From the NCBI GenBank assembly GCA_903896915.1, contig CAITZN010000505.1, positions 1 to 16,779 of the forward strand: a DNA stretch of 16,779 bases. Reading direction: 5' to 3'. Shown in pieces: positions 1 through 7,974 of this stretch. Within the stretch, counting starts at the first letter, position 1. Each line of letters opens with the position of its first letter. The translations under genes and the position numbers were made by a program. Under the pieces are notes generated by a model. It was not told the DNA's origin. It saw nothing but the letters and a program-made list of their open reading frames with translations, and searched no databases. The DNA is from an uncultured bacterium (GTDB taxonomy: Bacteria; Desulfobacterota; Desulfobulbia; Desulfobulbales; Desulfobulbaceae).

Positions 1-287
1 AGCAGCACAATCTTTTCGATCTCCTTCATGCCGAGCCGACTGATAGCAAGCCGTACGGTACCGACCTCAACCATTCCTCGATAAAAAGCTGAGTTGGCAA
101 TTTTCAACACCTGACTGGAAAGAGCCTGATCAGAAGCGATGATCTTCTCGATAGTTTCCAGATTCGGTTCTGTCCTTGCCATCTCCTCTTGAATGCGAGC
201 CGAGATGGAATTAAACACCGGTAGACTGATCTCGTCTGATTCAATACAACGGTTGATGACTTCTATAAGTGAGACAGGAGCAGTCAT
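1..287 (-). CDS. HDOD domain protein, 3' end beyond window
   Basis: Reading leftward from an ATG at 285-287, 95 codons are open to the window edge, so only the N-terminal part is visible. The segment EKIIASDQALSSQVLKIANS (residues about 46-65) followed by AFYRG and a later AISRLGMKEI is the characteristic start of an HDOD domain, a catalytically inactive relative of HD phosphohydrolases. HDOD proteins usually act in signalling (chemotaxis, twitching, cell cycle, c-di-GMP circuits) as protein-interaction modules; no specific role can be assigned here. The start codon directly abuts the TAA of the upstream GspE/PilB-like ATPase (288-290), so the two are almost certainly co-transcribed and probably translationally coupled. 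Whether it carries further domains cannot be seen. Confidence 0.85.
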   Translation of the reverse strand, partial: MTAPVSLIEVINRCIESDEISLPVFNSISARIQEEMARTEPNLETIEKIIASDQALSSQVLKIANSAFYRGMVEVGTVRLAISRLGMKEIEKIVL

Positions 288-2156
288 TTATTCACCGGCA
301 AGACGGCGGAGTTCGGCAAGGGGACGCGGCGGGCTGAAGATGGGCAAGCAGCGCAGAATCTCATCAATAGTGGTAATACCGGCAGCAGCCTTGACCAAAC
401 CGTCTTCCAGCAGAGTGATCATGCCGGAGTGGGTGATGCTGATAGCACGTATTTCGTAGCTGGTCCTGCGCTCCAGGATGGCATTGCGCACTTGCTCGTC
501 AAGCACAAGCAGCTCAAAAATTCCTGTCCGCCCACGATATCCTGTCTGCTTGCACTCTTTGCAGCCCCGACCTTTTTTGAAAGTCGCTCCCTGGAGGTCG
601 TTGCTGGTGCTGCGCAGCCGCTGGAGTTGGACAGGAGTGGGCTTGGTATCGACCGCGCAGGCCGGGCAGATCCGGCGCAACAGCCGCTGAGCCAGAACAC
701 TGACCACCGTTGAAGATACCAGAAAGGGGGCAATGTCCATATTGAGCAGCCGAATGAGGCCGCCGATGCTGTCTTCGGTGTGAAAGGTGGACAACACCTT
801 GTGGCCGGTCAAGGCCGCCTGGACCGCTACTTCGGCTGAGTAGGGGTCACGGATTTCGCCAATGACGATCACATCCGGATCCTGACGGACAATATGCCGG
901 AGCGTCTCTTCAAAGGTCAGGTCAATTTTTGGATCAATCGAACACTGCGCGATACCGTCGATTACATATTCAACCGGTTCCTCAGCGGTAATAATGCTGA
1001 CCTGCGGCCCCTTGAGGGCATGGATGCAGCTGTAGATGGTCGAGGTTTTGCCCGATCCGGTCGGACCAGTCACCAGCAGGACCCCGCTGGGTTGATACAC
1101 AGCATCCTCAAGAAACCGGGACAACATCCGTGGCGAGAGCCCAATGGCATGCAGATCGTACAGCTCTTGCTTGCGGTTGAGAAGACGGAGCACAATTTTT
1201 TCGCCGTGAATGGTGACGAAAAAGGAAACCCGTAGGTCCAGTTGCCCCTCATCGTACTCAAAAAGGATGCGCCCCCCCTGGTGCCTTCGTTTTTCGGCAA
1301 TATCTGCCTGGCACATGATTTTGAGACGGCTCGACAACGCTGGAATGATTTCCTTGGGATAATCATGAAAATGGCTAAGTACGCCGTCCTCACGGAAACG
1401 AACCTGTAAGCGGTCTTCCATAGGTTCGATATGGATATCGCTGGCTTTATTTTTTATTGCTCCCAGGATGATGGCATTGACGGTGCCGACAACAGTGGAA
1501 CCGTCAACCGTCATGGCCTGACCAGTTTTTCTTTCGGCAAGCTGATCAATGATTTTTTTTACGGACCGATGTTGCGCTATTACCAGGATTATGGCGTTAC
1601 CCAAGAATCGCTTGGCGGCCCCCACTGCCTCCTGATCAAGAGGATCGGCAAAGGCAACTCGGATTAAACCATCGGCACTTTTAATGGGGACAAAACAGTG
1701 CGTCGCCATGAGAGTTTTGGGGATTTTTTCACACAACTCTTTGTCGATATTGTGGAGGCCGGGCTCGACAACAGGATAGCCCATCTGAATAGAAAGGACT
1801 TCGATGAAGACCTGCTCGTCGATGAAATTATGCTTCACCAGAATGCGACCAAGTTTTTCCGAAAGTTCGTTCTCCTGTTGGAGTCTGCAGGCAGCACCTA
1901 GGTCTTCGGGAGATATGTAGCCCAGCTCGATCAGCAGATCACCGATGCGGATGAGAGAAGAGGTCTCACGGAGGACCTCTTTCACGTCCTGGTCGGTGAC
2001 ATGTTTCAAATCCTTGAGGATTTTCAGCAGCGATTGGTGGGTGGTAATCTTAGCCTGAATCCTGGCTGCATGTTCCACCTGCGGACGCGTTACCTTGCCA
2101 ACTTGCAGCAGCAGGTCAATGATGGTCCCGTAACGGTCGGTCGGCGTTGTTGTCAT
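288..2156 (-). CDS. GspE/PilB-family secretion or pilus ATPase with tandem MshEN-like N-terminus
   Basis: This 622-residue protein is a hexameric secretion-type ATPase powering a type II secretion or type IV pilus machine at the cytoplasmic membrane. Visible motifs are Walker A GPTGSGKT (364-371), a Walker B region VIVIGEIRD (429-437), the arginine-rich TGHKVLSTFHT His box (450-460) and the zinc-type four cysteines C497/C500 and C532/C535. The first about 130 residues hold four related half-repeats (around 10-35, 40-65, 70-93 and 101-124). The last two, RIGDLLIELGYIS and KLGRILVKHNFID, match the RLGxxL pattern of MshEN c-di-GMP-binding domains. The length is somewhat greater than PilB (about 570), explained by the duplicated N-terminus. 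No pilM-Q or gsp genes are in view, so PilB, GspE and MshE cannot be separated. The start ATG has only a weak ribosome binding site. Confidence 0.9.
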   Translation of the reverse strand: MTTTPTDRYGTIIDLLLQVGKVTRPQVEHAARIQAKITTHQSLLKILKDLKHVTDQDVKEVLRETSSLIRIGDLLIELGYISPEDLGAACRLQQENELSEKLGRILVKHNFIDEQVFIEVLSIQMGYPVVEPGLHNIDKELCEKIPKTLMATHCFVPIKSADGLIRVAFADPLDQEAVGAAKRFLGNAIILVIAQHRSVKKIIDQLAERKTGQAMTVDGSTVVGTVNAIILGAIKNKASDIHIEPMEDRLQVRFREDGVLSHFHDYPKEIIPALSSRLKIMCQADIAEKRRHQGGRILFEYDEGQLDLRVSFFVTIHGEKIVLRLLNRKQELYDLHAIGLSPRMLSRFLEDAVYQPSGVLLVTGPTGSGKTSTIYSCIHALKGPQVSIITAEEPVEYVIDGIAQCSIDPKIDLTFEETLRHIVRQDPDVIVIGEIRDPYSAEVAVQAALTGHKVLSTFHTEDSIGGLIRLLNMDIAPFLVSSTVVSVLAQRLLRRICPACAVDTKPTPVQLQRLRSTSNDLQGATFKKGRGCKECKQTGYRGRTGIFELLVLDEQVRNAILERRTSYEIRAISITHSGMITLLEDGLVKAAAGITTIDEILRCLPIFSPPRPLAELRRLAGE

Positions 2157-2304
2157 GGCGTTTGCTGTCGGTTACTGGAGCCTAAAGGTAAGAGCAGAAA
2201 AGAGCATGATGCGGGCAAAAAAGTGTTCTGGCATGCAAATACTCAGATACCAAAGGCCTTGCCAGGTACTCATGTCTATCGTCTTTGCAAAACTAACTCA
2301 AAAA

Positions 2305-2333
2305 AATATACGTGGATTCGAATCGAGGTTCAA
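2305..2333 (-). promoter_or_regulatory. Candidate sigma70-type promoter for ATPase-HDOD operon
   Basis: On the minus strand, TTGAAC (2328-2333) and TATATT (2305-2310) are separated by 17 nt, a near-consensus arrangement. It lies about 150 nt upstream of the ATPase start, so the transcript would have a long leader. The rest of the gap 2157-2450 holds no convincing gene: only a 33-codon minus-strand reading frame without a ribosome binding site. Confidence 0.45.
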
Positions 2334-2420
2334 GAAATACCTGACCCATTAATGTAAAATATTTTATTCGTTACAGAATTAACAAAAATCACCCCGTTGA
2401 AGAGGTTGAACGGTAGCGCT

Positions 2421-2450
2421 AAAAAAAGGGGAGACGGGTCGTGTTTCCCT
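2421..2450 (-). terminator. Probable terminator after fumC
   Basis: Immediately after the fumC TGA, the minus strand carries an imperfect hairpin (GGGAAACAC paired with GTCTCCC, with mismatches) followed by seven T residues (2421-2427). The U tract is clear, but the stem is imperfect. Confidence 0.5.
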
Positions 2451-3869
2451 TCATTTTTCGAAAGAGGCTGCAGGGGAGAATGGAGCCACACCGGTCATGG
2501 TGTGGGGCTTTACATAGCGATCGAATTCGTCGCCGGTCAAGAGACCTAGGGCAAGGGCGGCTTGACGCAGGGACAGGTTGTCGGCATGCGCTTTTTTTGC
2601 AATTGCGGCGGCCTTCTCATAGCCGATGTGCGGGTTGAGGGCGGTCACCAGCATCAGGGACTGGAGGAGATTGTGTGCGATTCGTCCCGGCACCGGCTGG
2701 ATGCCGATGGCGCAGTTACCGTCAAATGAACGGATAACATCAGCCAACAAGGATACGGACTGGAGAAAATTATAGATGATCAGCGGTTTGAAAACATTGA
2801 GCTCAAAGTTACCCTGGCTGGCAGCAAACCCGATAGCAGCATCGTTGCCGAACACCTGGCAGGCCACCATGGTGACGGCCTCTGCCTGGGTGGGATTGAC
2901 TTTACCCGGCATGATCGAACTACCAGGTTCGTTGGCCGGAATGGTGATCTCTCCCAGGCCGCAGCGGGGACCACTCGCCAGCCAGCGGACATCGTTGGCG
3001 ATCTTCATCATATTGGCGGCCAAGGCCTTAACCGCGCCGCTGGCAAAGACCAGTTGGTCATGCGAGGTCAGGGCATGAAATTTGTTGGCAGCCGAATAGA
3101 AGGTCTTGCCGGTTTCCTGGCTGAGCTGTTCCGCAACGGCCTCGCCGAAACCGGCCGGAGCGTTGAGGCCGGTTCCCACCGCCGTGCCGCCAATGGCCAG
3201 GAAGCGCAGATGGTACAAGGCCTCCCGCAGTTGCAGCTGGTTGCTTTCGATCATGGCGGCCCAGCCGCTTACTTCCTGGCCCAGGGTCAGCGGTATAGCG
3301 TCCTGCAAATGGGTTCTACCGATTTTGACAATCCCGGCAAAATCAGCAGCCTTTCGCTCCAGTGTTTGGTGAAAGGATGTCAGAGACGGCAACAAGTGGT
3401 CTTCAATCGCAAAAACAGCAGCCACATGCATGGCGGAAGGAAAGACATCATTGGAACTCTGCGACAAATTGACATGATCGTTGGCATGTACCGGCTTGCC
3501 CTGTTCGCATCCCCCGGTGACGATGACCGCTGCCCGGTTGGCAATCACCTCGTTGACGTTCATATTGGTCTGGGTGCCGCTGCCCGTCTGCCAGACCGAC
3601 AAGGGGAATTCCTGGTCATGCTGCCCTGTCAGGATCTCGTCACAGACTTGAATGATGCCATCCCTGATCGTTTGCGGTAGCAGATTTTCCCGGTGATTAA
3701 CCGAGGCGCAAGCCTTTTTTACCCGCACCAGCCCATGGATCAGCGGTAGCGGCATCTGCTCGGTACCAATGTTGAAATTACAGCGACTGCGCTCGGTCTG
3801 CGCTCCCCATAACCGCTCCGCCGGGACCTGGATTTCGCCCATGGTGTCATGTTCGGTGCGGTAGTTCAT
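2451..3869 (-). CDS. fumC: Class II fumarate hydratase
   Basis: Interconverts fumarate and L-malate in the citric acid cycle, as the iron-independent, oxygen-stable tetrameric fumarase. The 472-residue length matches FumC (about 465). Seen in order: [10 protein letters not shown] (95-104), [11 protein letters not shown] (136-146), the GRTHLQDA loop with the His187 region (184-191), and the fumarase/aspartase signature [11 protein letters not shown] (316-326) with its catalytic serines. Aspartase and argininosuccinate lyase share the signature, but the [12 protein letters not shown] and [14 protein letters not shown] segments favour fumarase. The ATG at 3869 is preceded by a GAGAGA ribosome binding site. 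It lies 142 nt after the response-regulator gene and is followed by a likely terminator, so it is probably an independent unit, perhaps with its own promoter near the inverted repeat at 3890-3941. Confidence 0.96.
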   Translation of the reverse strand: MNYRTEHDTMGEIQVPAERLWGAQTERSRCNFNIGTEQMPLPLIHGLVRVKKACASVNHRENLLPQTIRDGIIQVCDEILTGQHDQEFPLSVWQTGSGTQTNMNVNEVIANRAAVIVTGGCEQGKPVHANDHVNLSQSSNDVFPSAMHVAAVFAIEDHLLPSLTSFHQTLERKAADFAGIVKIGRTHLQDAIPLTLGQEVSGWAAMIESNQLQLREALYHLRFLAIGGTAVGTGLNAPAGFGEAVAEQLSQETGKTFYSAANKFHALTSHDQLVFASGAVKALAANMMKIANDVRWLASGPRCGLGEITIPANEPGSSIMPGKVNPTQAEAVTMVACQVFGNDAAIGFAASQGNFELNVFKPLIIYNFLQSVSLLADVIRSFDGNCAIGIQPVPGRIAHNLLQSLMLVTALNPHIGYEKAAAIAKKAHADNLSLRQAALALGLLTGDEFDRYVKPHTMTGVAPFSPAASFEK

Positions 3870-3889
3870 AGCGTCTCTCTTTTCTTTGG

Positions 3890-3941
3890 TGTGCTGTGCC
3901 GGTCAAAGATAATTTGGAGAAAAAAATTCTGACACAGCACA
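3890..3941. repeat. Inverted repeat upstream of fumC
   Basis: TGTGCTGTG (3890-3898) and CACAGCACA (3933-3941) are perfect 9-bp inverted arms separated by 34 nt in the fumC leader/promoter region. They could be paired operator half-sites or a long-loop RNA hairpin. No T tract follows, so it is not a normal terminator. Confidence 0.4.
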
Positions 3942-4011
3942 AATCAAGTTTTTGAGGTGGTCGCATATTGCCCTCCAATCGATTGCAAGAGCTGGACAAG
4001 CAAATCGCAGG

Positions 4012-5388
4012 CTATACCATGTAGGTCTCGACCCGGTTGCGACCGGAATCCTTGGCGATATAGAGGGCCTGATCGGCCAGTTGCAACAGATCCGAGGCGT
4101 TCGCGGGTTGGTTTTCCAACAATGAGGCCACGCCGATACTCACCGTGACCGGGCATTGTCGCCCCTGATCGCTGAACAGATGCGCCTCAACCAGGGCCCG
4201 AATCTTCTCGGCGACAAACTTGGCGTTGTCAAGGCCGGTACCGGGCAGGGCAACGATGAACTCTTCTCCACCGAACCGCGCGGCCAGATCGCCGCAACGG
4301 ACATTTTTTTTCACCAAGGCACCTACGGTTTTAAGGACATAGTCGCCAAAGCTGTGGCCGCAGGTATCGTTGACTTTTTTAAAATGATCGAGATCGAAGA
4401 AAAGGCAGCTGATATCAGCCCGCGCTCGCAAGGCCCTGGCAAACATCTCCTCAAAGTTCTCCTGGAAATAGCGTTTATTGCGCAGACCGGTGAGAGGATC
4501 GTTGACAGCCCTCTCGTAGAGATTTTTGTTCATTTCCTCCAAATACCGCACATGCCGACGCAACTGCAGATGCACCTGGACGCGGGCCAGCAATTCTTCA
4601 GCGATGAACGGTTTGACCAGATAATCAGTGGCACCAGCCCGGAACATCTGTAACACTCCGCTTTCTCCTCCAAAGCCGCTCAGCGAAAGCAATGGCAGAT
4701 GCTCAGCGTCCGGAAGTTGACGGGTAAGATGAATGAACTCATCTCCCCGCATGACCGGCATCTCAAAATCGACGATGGCCAGATCGATCCGGTTAACATC
4801 TTCCTTCACAAGGTTAAAGGCTAGACTGCCGTTTTCCGCCTCAAGAATCGTAATACCGAAACGTCGCAAACAGGAGGACACCATCCTTCTCACGCTGGCA
4901 TCATCATCCACCACTAAAGCGGTCATCCCCGCAAAAGTGGCCTGTGGCCGCAACACCCGACTGACCGCTATGGCAATATCACCGCGGGCAAACGGCTTAG
5001 AAATAAACTCCAGGCTGCCGAGATGAAAACCGCGGCTACGGTTTTCAAAGTTGTCGTTGGCTGAAATGAAGAGCACCGGAACGCGAGCCTCCGAGTTGCC
5101 AAACAGGCCCAACGCCTCCTTTTCCCGTAATTTCTCACAACACTCAAAGCCGTCCATCCTTGGCATATCGATATCCAAGGTGATCAAATCGGGTGGTTTC
5201 TGCATCCAGGCGAGTGAAGAAATGGCTTCAAGCCCGTCGCTGAAGGTGATAACGGCAAACCCTGCTACTTCCAACTCTTTTTGAATGATCGCACGCATGG
5301 TTGAGCTGTCGTCAATCACAACCACAGTGAGCTGACCTGTTACTGCCGGTTCCGATATTTTTATGTTTTTCCCTGGTATTTCCTTCAT
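4012..5388 (-). CDS. Tandem-receiver response regulator with GGDEF domain (predicted diguanylate cyclase)
   Basis: Predicted to make c-di-GMP from GTP under control of two phospho-receiver domains, in the cytoplasm. Residues are numbered from the longer 470-codon reading. REC1 (about 32-155) has acidic pair D38/D39, phospho-acceptor D84 and K143. REC2 (about 167-290) has D173-D175, D219 and K271. The GGDEF domain (about 300-468) has the active-site GGEEF (385-389) and the inhibitory RxxD site R376-D379 exactly five residues upstream, so feedback inhibition by c-di-GMP is expected. This REC-REC-GGDEF layout is that of PleD-like regulators. I chose the ATG at 5388 (458 residues). A GTG at 5424 would add 12 residues, but its GGGGA lies directly against the codon. 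No partner histidine kinase is in view. Confidence 0.93.
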   Translation of the reverse strand: MKEIPGKNIKISEPAVTGQLTVVVIDDSSTMRAIIQKELEVAGFAVITFSDGLEAISSLAWMQKPPDLITLDIDMPRMDGFECCEKLREKEALGLFGNSEARVPVLFISANDNFENRSRGFHLGSLEFISKPFARGDIAIAVSRVLRPQATFAGMTALVVDDDASVRRMVSSCLRRFGITILEAENGSLAFNLVKEDVNRIDLAIVDFEMPVMRGDEFIHLTRQLPDAEHLPLLSLSGFGGESGVLQMFRAGATDYLVKPFIAEELLARVQVHLQLRRHVRYLEEMNKNLYERAVNDPLTGLRNKRYFQENFEEMFARALRARADISCLFFDLDHFKKVNDTCGHSFGDYVLKTVGALVKKNVRCGDLAARFGGEEFIVALPGTGLDNAKFVAEKIRALVEAHLFSDQGRQCPVTVSIGVASLLENQPANASDLLQLADQALYIAKDSGRNRVETYMV

Positions 5389-5453
5389 ATTTGCAGCAGT
5401 CCTGTTCCTTGTATCATTCCACACTCCCCACTGTGCGTGGTTGTCTCCGATTC

Positions 5454-5481
5454 ATTGTAGAATGAAATATCGCGGATTCAA
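5454..5481 (-). promoter_or_regulatory. Candidate promoter for response regulator gene
   Basis: On the minus strand, TTGAAT (5476-5481) and TACAAT (5454-5459) are spaced 16 nt apart. The predicted transcript start is about 60 nt upstream of the chosen ATG. It is divergent from the candidate plus-strand promoter at 5556-5585. Confidence 0.5.
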
Positions 5482-5555
5482 AGAGAAAGCAATGAAAGAA
5501 GTTGCTCGCCAGCTTCGACTTATTCCTGAAATATTCAAGCTTTTCTGTTATTTGT

Positions 5556-5585
5556 TTGACGGATAGGAGTATAGCTTTTTACAAT
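5556..5585 (+). promoter_or_regulatory. Candidate promoter for ModF-like ABC gene
   Basis: TTGACG (5556-5561) and TACAAT (5580-5585) with an 18-nt spacer. Transcription from here would give a leader of about 250 nt before the ABC start at 5847. That leader includes a strong GAGGAG ribosome-binding site at 5681-5686 and the overlapping small open frame described in the findings. The gap 5425-5846 contains no other convincing gene. Confidence 0.5.
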
Positions 5586-5846
5586 AAAAGTTCTTGATAA
5601 TCAAACGCTCAGCGAGAACTCTTGCGTGAGCGACATAAACTTTTAACAGCCCCGCCATTCAGCTGACAGGATATAAAGCAGAGGAGATTGTCATCAAATT
5701 TTACACCTTACCTGGCAACAAGCGCATATCTGCCCTTGGTTTCGACTACCTCTTTGTTGACGGTTTCTCTTTCCCAGGACCAGGGGCACCTAACACCCCG
5801 CAAAGGGCCCGGGGACGACGAGACCCCTTGTACCGCACGATCGGTT

Positions 5847-7235
5847 ATGATTGAGATTCAAGGACTTTCGGCCCGCGAGCTGCATATCGACAGATTTGTT
5901 GCCCAGCCGGATGAAGCCTGGTGTATCATTGGCGCCAACTTTTCCGGACTGACGCAGCTCTGCGATGTGATAACCGGTGAACAAGTCGATTTCCGGGCTG
6001 AGCTGTTGCGATTGCCGACCGACCTCGGCGTTTGCTCGTTCAAGCGGCAACAGGAAATTTTTGAGGCAGAAATCCGCAAAGATAACACCGATTTTCTCGA
6101 CAGGATAGATCCCGGTACCCCTGCCCGTGATTTCCTGACCCATGCCGAAGACTACCGGGAACTGATCGATCTCCTTGCTATGGGCGATGCCCTGGACCGG
6201 GGCTACCGGCAGTTGAGTTCTGGCCAGTCACGGAAACTCTGCCTGCTGCAACAGATCACCAGAGGGGTCTCCTGCCTGGTGCTTGAGAATCCCTATGAAG
6301 GGCTTGATCAGCCCAGTTGCCTTGAACTGGACCGGATTCTACCGCAACTGTGGCAACAGGGTCTAGGGATACTAGTTTTTGTTAACAATACCGGAGACAT
6401 CCCTCACTGGTGCACCCATCTCGCTGCAATGCATGATGGGACCATCGCCCTGCAGGGTCCGGCCGAAACCATGCTGCCAGCCGTGAAGATGCTGCTGACG
6501 CAGCAACCCGGCCGGTTTCTGGTATCGGTAGAGGAACTCCGTAAAGAGCGGTTGACAGCCGATAACGATACGACCAGCCCTAATCTGCTGACCCTGAACA
6601 AAGGGTTTGCCCGGTACGGCGAGGTTGAGGTTTTCAACAATCTTGATCTTAGCGTCAATCGAGGCGACCATACCCTGATCACCGGTCCGAACGGTTGCGG
6701 CAAATCGACCCTGCTGCAGATCATCACCGGTGATCACCCTCTGTGTTACACCAACGACCTGTATCTTTTCGGCAGGCGGCGGGGCAGCGGCGAGTCAGTC
6801 TGGGATGTAAAAAAACGCATGGGGATTGTCAGTCCTGATCTGCATCGTAACCACCGCATCTCCGGCAGCGCCCTCGCGGTCGTGGTGTCCGGCCTGTTTA
6901 ACTCGATCGGCCTCTATGTCCGGCCGACTGAAGGACAACAACAACTCGGCCGCAAATGGCTCCAGCGACTCACCCTGGCCGACAAAGCAGGAACCGCCTT
7001 CCGCCAGCTCAGCTACGGCGAACAACGGCTGATTCTGCTGGCCCGGGCCCTGATCAAGGTGCCTACCCTGCTCATCCTCGACGAACCGACCCAGGGACTC
7101 GATGAACCCAACCGGGTGGCCCTGCTCGATATTCTGGAACAGATCGCCGCAGAGGAGCTCTGCACCATCCTCTATGTCAGTCACCGCCAGGATGAATACC
7201 GCAGTTTTTTCACCCAGCACGTTCAATTTACGTAA
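5847..7235 (+). CDS. ModF-like twin-ATPase ABC protein
   Basis: This 462-residue protein has two fused ABC ATPase domains and no membrane segment, like E. coli ModF (about 490 residues), which is encoded with the molybdate transporter. NBD2 is complete: Walker A GPNGCGKST (280-288), signature LSYGE (388-392), Walker B LLILDEP (408-414) and switch His446. It also shares the distinctive NDLYLFGRRRGSGE segment (303-316) with ModF. NBD1 is degenerate: the Walker A position reads GANFSGLT (29-36, no Lys), Walker B reads LVLENP (144-149, catalytic Glu replaced), and Asn180 stands at the switch-His position. Its signature LSSGQ (123-127) is intact. Homology begins at ATG 5847, which has no ribosome binding site. 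A TTG at 5688 in the same frame would add 53 residues unlike the family. No modABC genes are nearby, so substrate and partner are unknown. Confidence 0.85.
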   Translation: MIEIQGLSARELHIDRFVAQPDEAWCIIGANFSGLTQLCDVITGEQVDFRAELLRLPTDLGVCSFKRQQEIFEAEIRKDNTDFLDRIDPGTPARDFLTHAEDYRELIDLLAMGDALDRGYRQLSSGQSRKLCLLQQITRGVSCLVLENPYEGLDQPSCLELDRILPQLWQQGLGILVFVNNTGDIPHWCTHLAAMHDGTIALQGPAETMLPAVKMLLTQQPGRFLVSVEELRKERLTADNDTTSPNLLTLNKGFARYGEVEVFNNLDLSVNRGDHTLITGPNGCGKSTLLQIITGDHPLCYTNDLYLFGRRRGSGESVWDVKKRMGIVSPDLHRNHRISGSALAVVVSGLFNSIGLYVRPTEGQQQLGRKWLQRLTLADKAGTAFRQLSYGEQRLILLARALIKVPTLLILDEPTQGLDEPNRVALLDILEQIAAEELCTILYVSHRQDEYRSFFTQHVQFT

Positions 7236-7326
7236 CTGTAAAACGCGGCTCATGCTCACGGGTAAATATAAACCCATGAAACATGCGAATGTTGAACAAC
7301 TATTACTCGTTTTGATGAGGATGTAA

Positions 7327-7332
7327 TACAAT
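7327..7332 (+). promoter_or_regulatory. Possible -10 element before carbonic anhydrase-like gene
   Basis: TACAAT at 7327-7332 is a near-consensus -10 hexamer about 28 nt before the ATG at 7360, but no good -35 match lies at 16-18 nt upstream. The gene could equally be read through from the ABC gene, since no terminator is evident in 7236-7359. Confidence 0.3.
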
Positions 7333-7359
7333 GAGAGTAATTCAACGAGAGGAGAGAAA

Positions 7360-7914
7360 ATGATACTACCATACCGTGATTATCAACCACAGGTCGGCAA
7401 AGGCGGGTGGGTTGCCCCCAGCGCCACCTTGATCGGCGACGCTGTCTTGGGCGAAGATGTTTCCCTCTGGTTCGGCACCATAGTCCGGGGCGACGTCCAC
7501 CGTATCCGGATCGGTGCTGGCACCAACATCCAGGATCTTTCCCTCGTCCATACCACCCAGCATGTGGGGGTGGAGCGTGATGACGAAGACGGCCACCCCG
7601 CCATTATCGGCTGTGGGGTCACGGTGGGGCATCGTGCCATCCTGCATGGATGCACGGTAGGCGATTTCTGCCTGATCGGTATGGGGGCAATCATCCTGGA
7701 TGGTGCCGTGATTGGCCACGAATCGATCGTCGGCGCTGGTTCGGTGGTCACTCCCGGCAAACAATTTCCTCCCCGCTCCCTGATTATGGGAACGCCCGCC
7801 AAGGTGGTTCGAGAGGTCAGCGAGGCCCAGGTACAGGAGATGCAAGCCTCTTGGCGGCGGTACGTAGCCCTGAAAAACGAGTACTACCAGGCCAAAGTGG
7901 GGGACTGTTTCTAA
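7360..7914 (+). CDS. Gamma-class carbonic anhydrase-like protein (YrdA/PaaY family)
   Basis: This 184-residue protein is a left-handed beta-helix trimer of hexapeptide repeats. It shows the RGD turn (43-45), the NIQD motif (56-59) and the three zinc-ligand histidines at the expected places: H64 in LVHTT, H91 and H96 in GHRAILHGC. The MGTPAKVVREVS segment (143-154) is typical of the YrdA/PaaY branch. Members bind zinc or iron and some hydrate carbon dioxide, but many YrdA proteins show little activity and their role is unsettled, so carbonic anhydrase activity is inference. The start is supported by a strong GAGAGGAGAG ribosome binding site. It follows the ABC gene by 124 nt on the same strand and ends near a hairpin shared with the convergent downstream gene. 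Confidence 0.92.
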   Translation: MILPYRDYQPQVGKGGWVAPSATLIGDAVLGEDVSLWFGTIVRGDVHRIRIGAGTNIQDLSLVHTTQHVGVERDDEDGHPAIIGCGVTVGHRAILHGCTVGDFCLIGMGAIILDGAVIGHESIVGAGSVVTPGKQFPPRSLIMGTPAKVVREVSEAQVQEMQASWRRYVALKNEYYQAKVGDCF

Positions 7915-7924
7915 CTGCTGGCGA

Positions 7925-7953
7925 GGGAGCGGAGTTATTCATCACCCGCTCCC
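7925..7953. terminator. Hairpin between convergent genes
   Basis: GGGAGCGG (7925-7932) and CCGCTCCC (7946-7953) form a perfect 8-bp stem with a 13-nt loop, placed between the convergent stops at 7914 and 7975. There is no T run on either side, so it may be a weak bidirectional terminator or simply stabilise the 3' ends. Confidence 0.45.
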
Positions 7954-7974
7954 CCACCAGTACCGGCTGGCTCC

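Noticed and set aside
1553..1560. Runs of eight A/T within coding sequence (also near 4307-4314 and 16750-16757) as programmed frameshift sites
   Set aside because: In each case the conserved protein continues in the same frame on both sides and no stimulatory structure was seen.
2175..2273. 33-codon minus-strand leader frame ahead of the ATPase gene
   Set aside because: No ribosome binding site and no protein-like character.
3054..3680. 208-codon plus-strand frame inside fumC
   Set aside because: Shadow of fumC, with no ribosome binding site or known domain.
3976..3985. Perfect 10-bp palindrome CAATCGATTG downstream of the response regulator gene
   Set aside because: Short enough to occur by chance and not placed at a recognisable promoter or terminator.
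5363..5566. Plus-strand small frame ending in KEVARQLRLIPEIFKLFCYLF, with a possible start at 5492
   Set aside because: It resembles an amphipathic peptide, but the candidate plus-strand promoter lies downstream of it and it overlaps the divergent regulator promoter; too little support to annotate.
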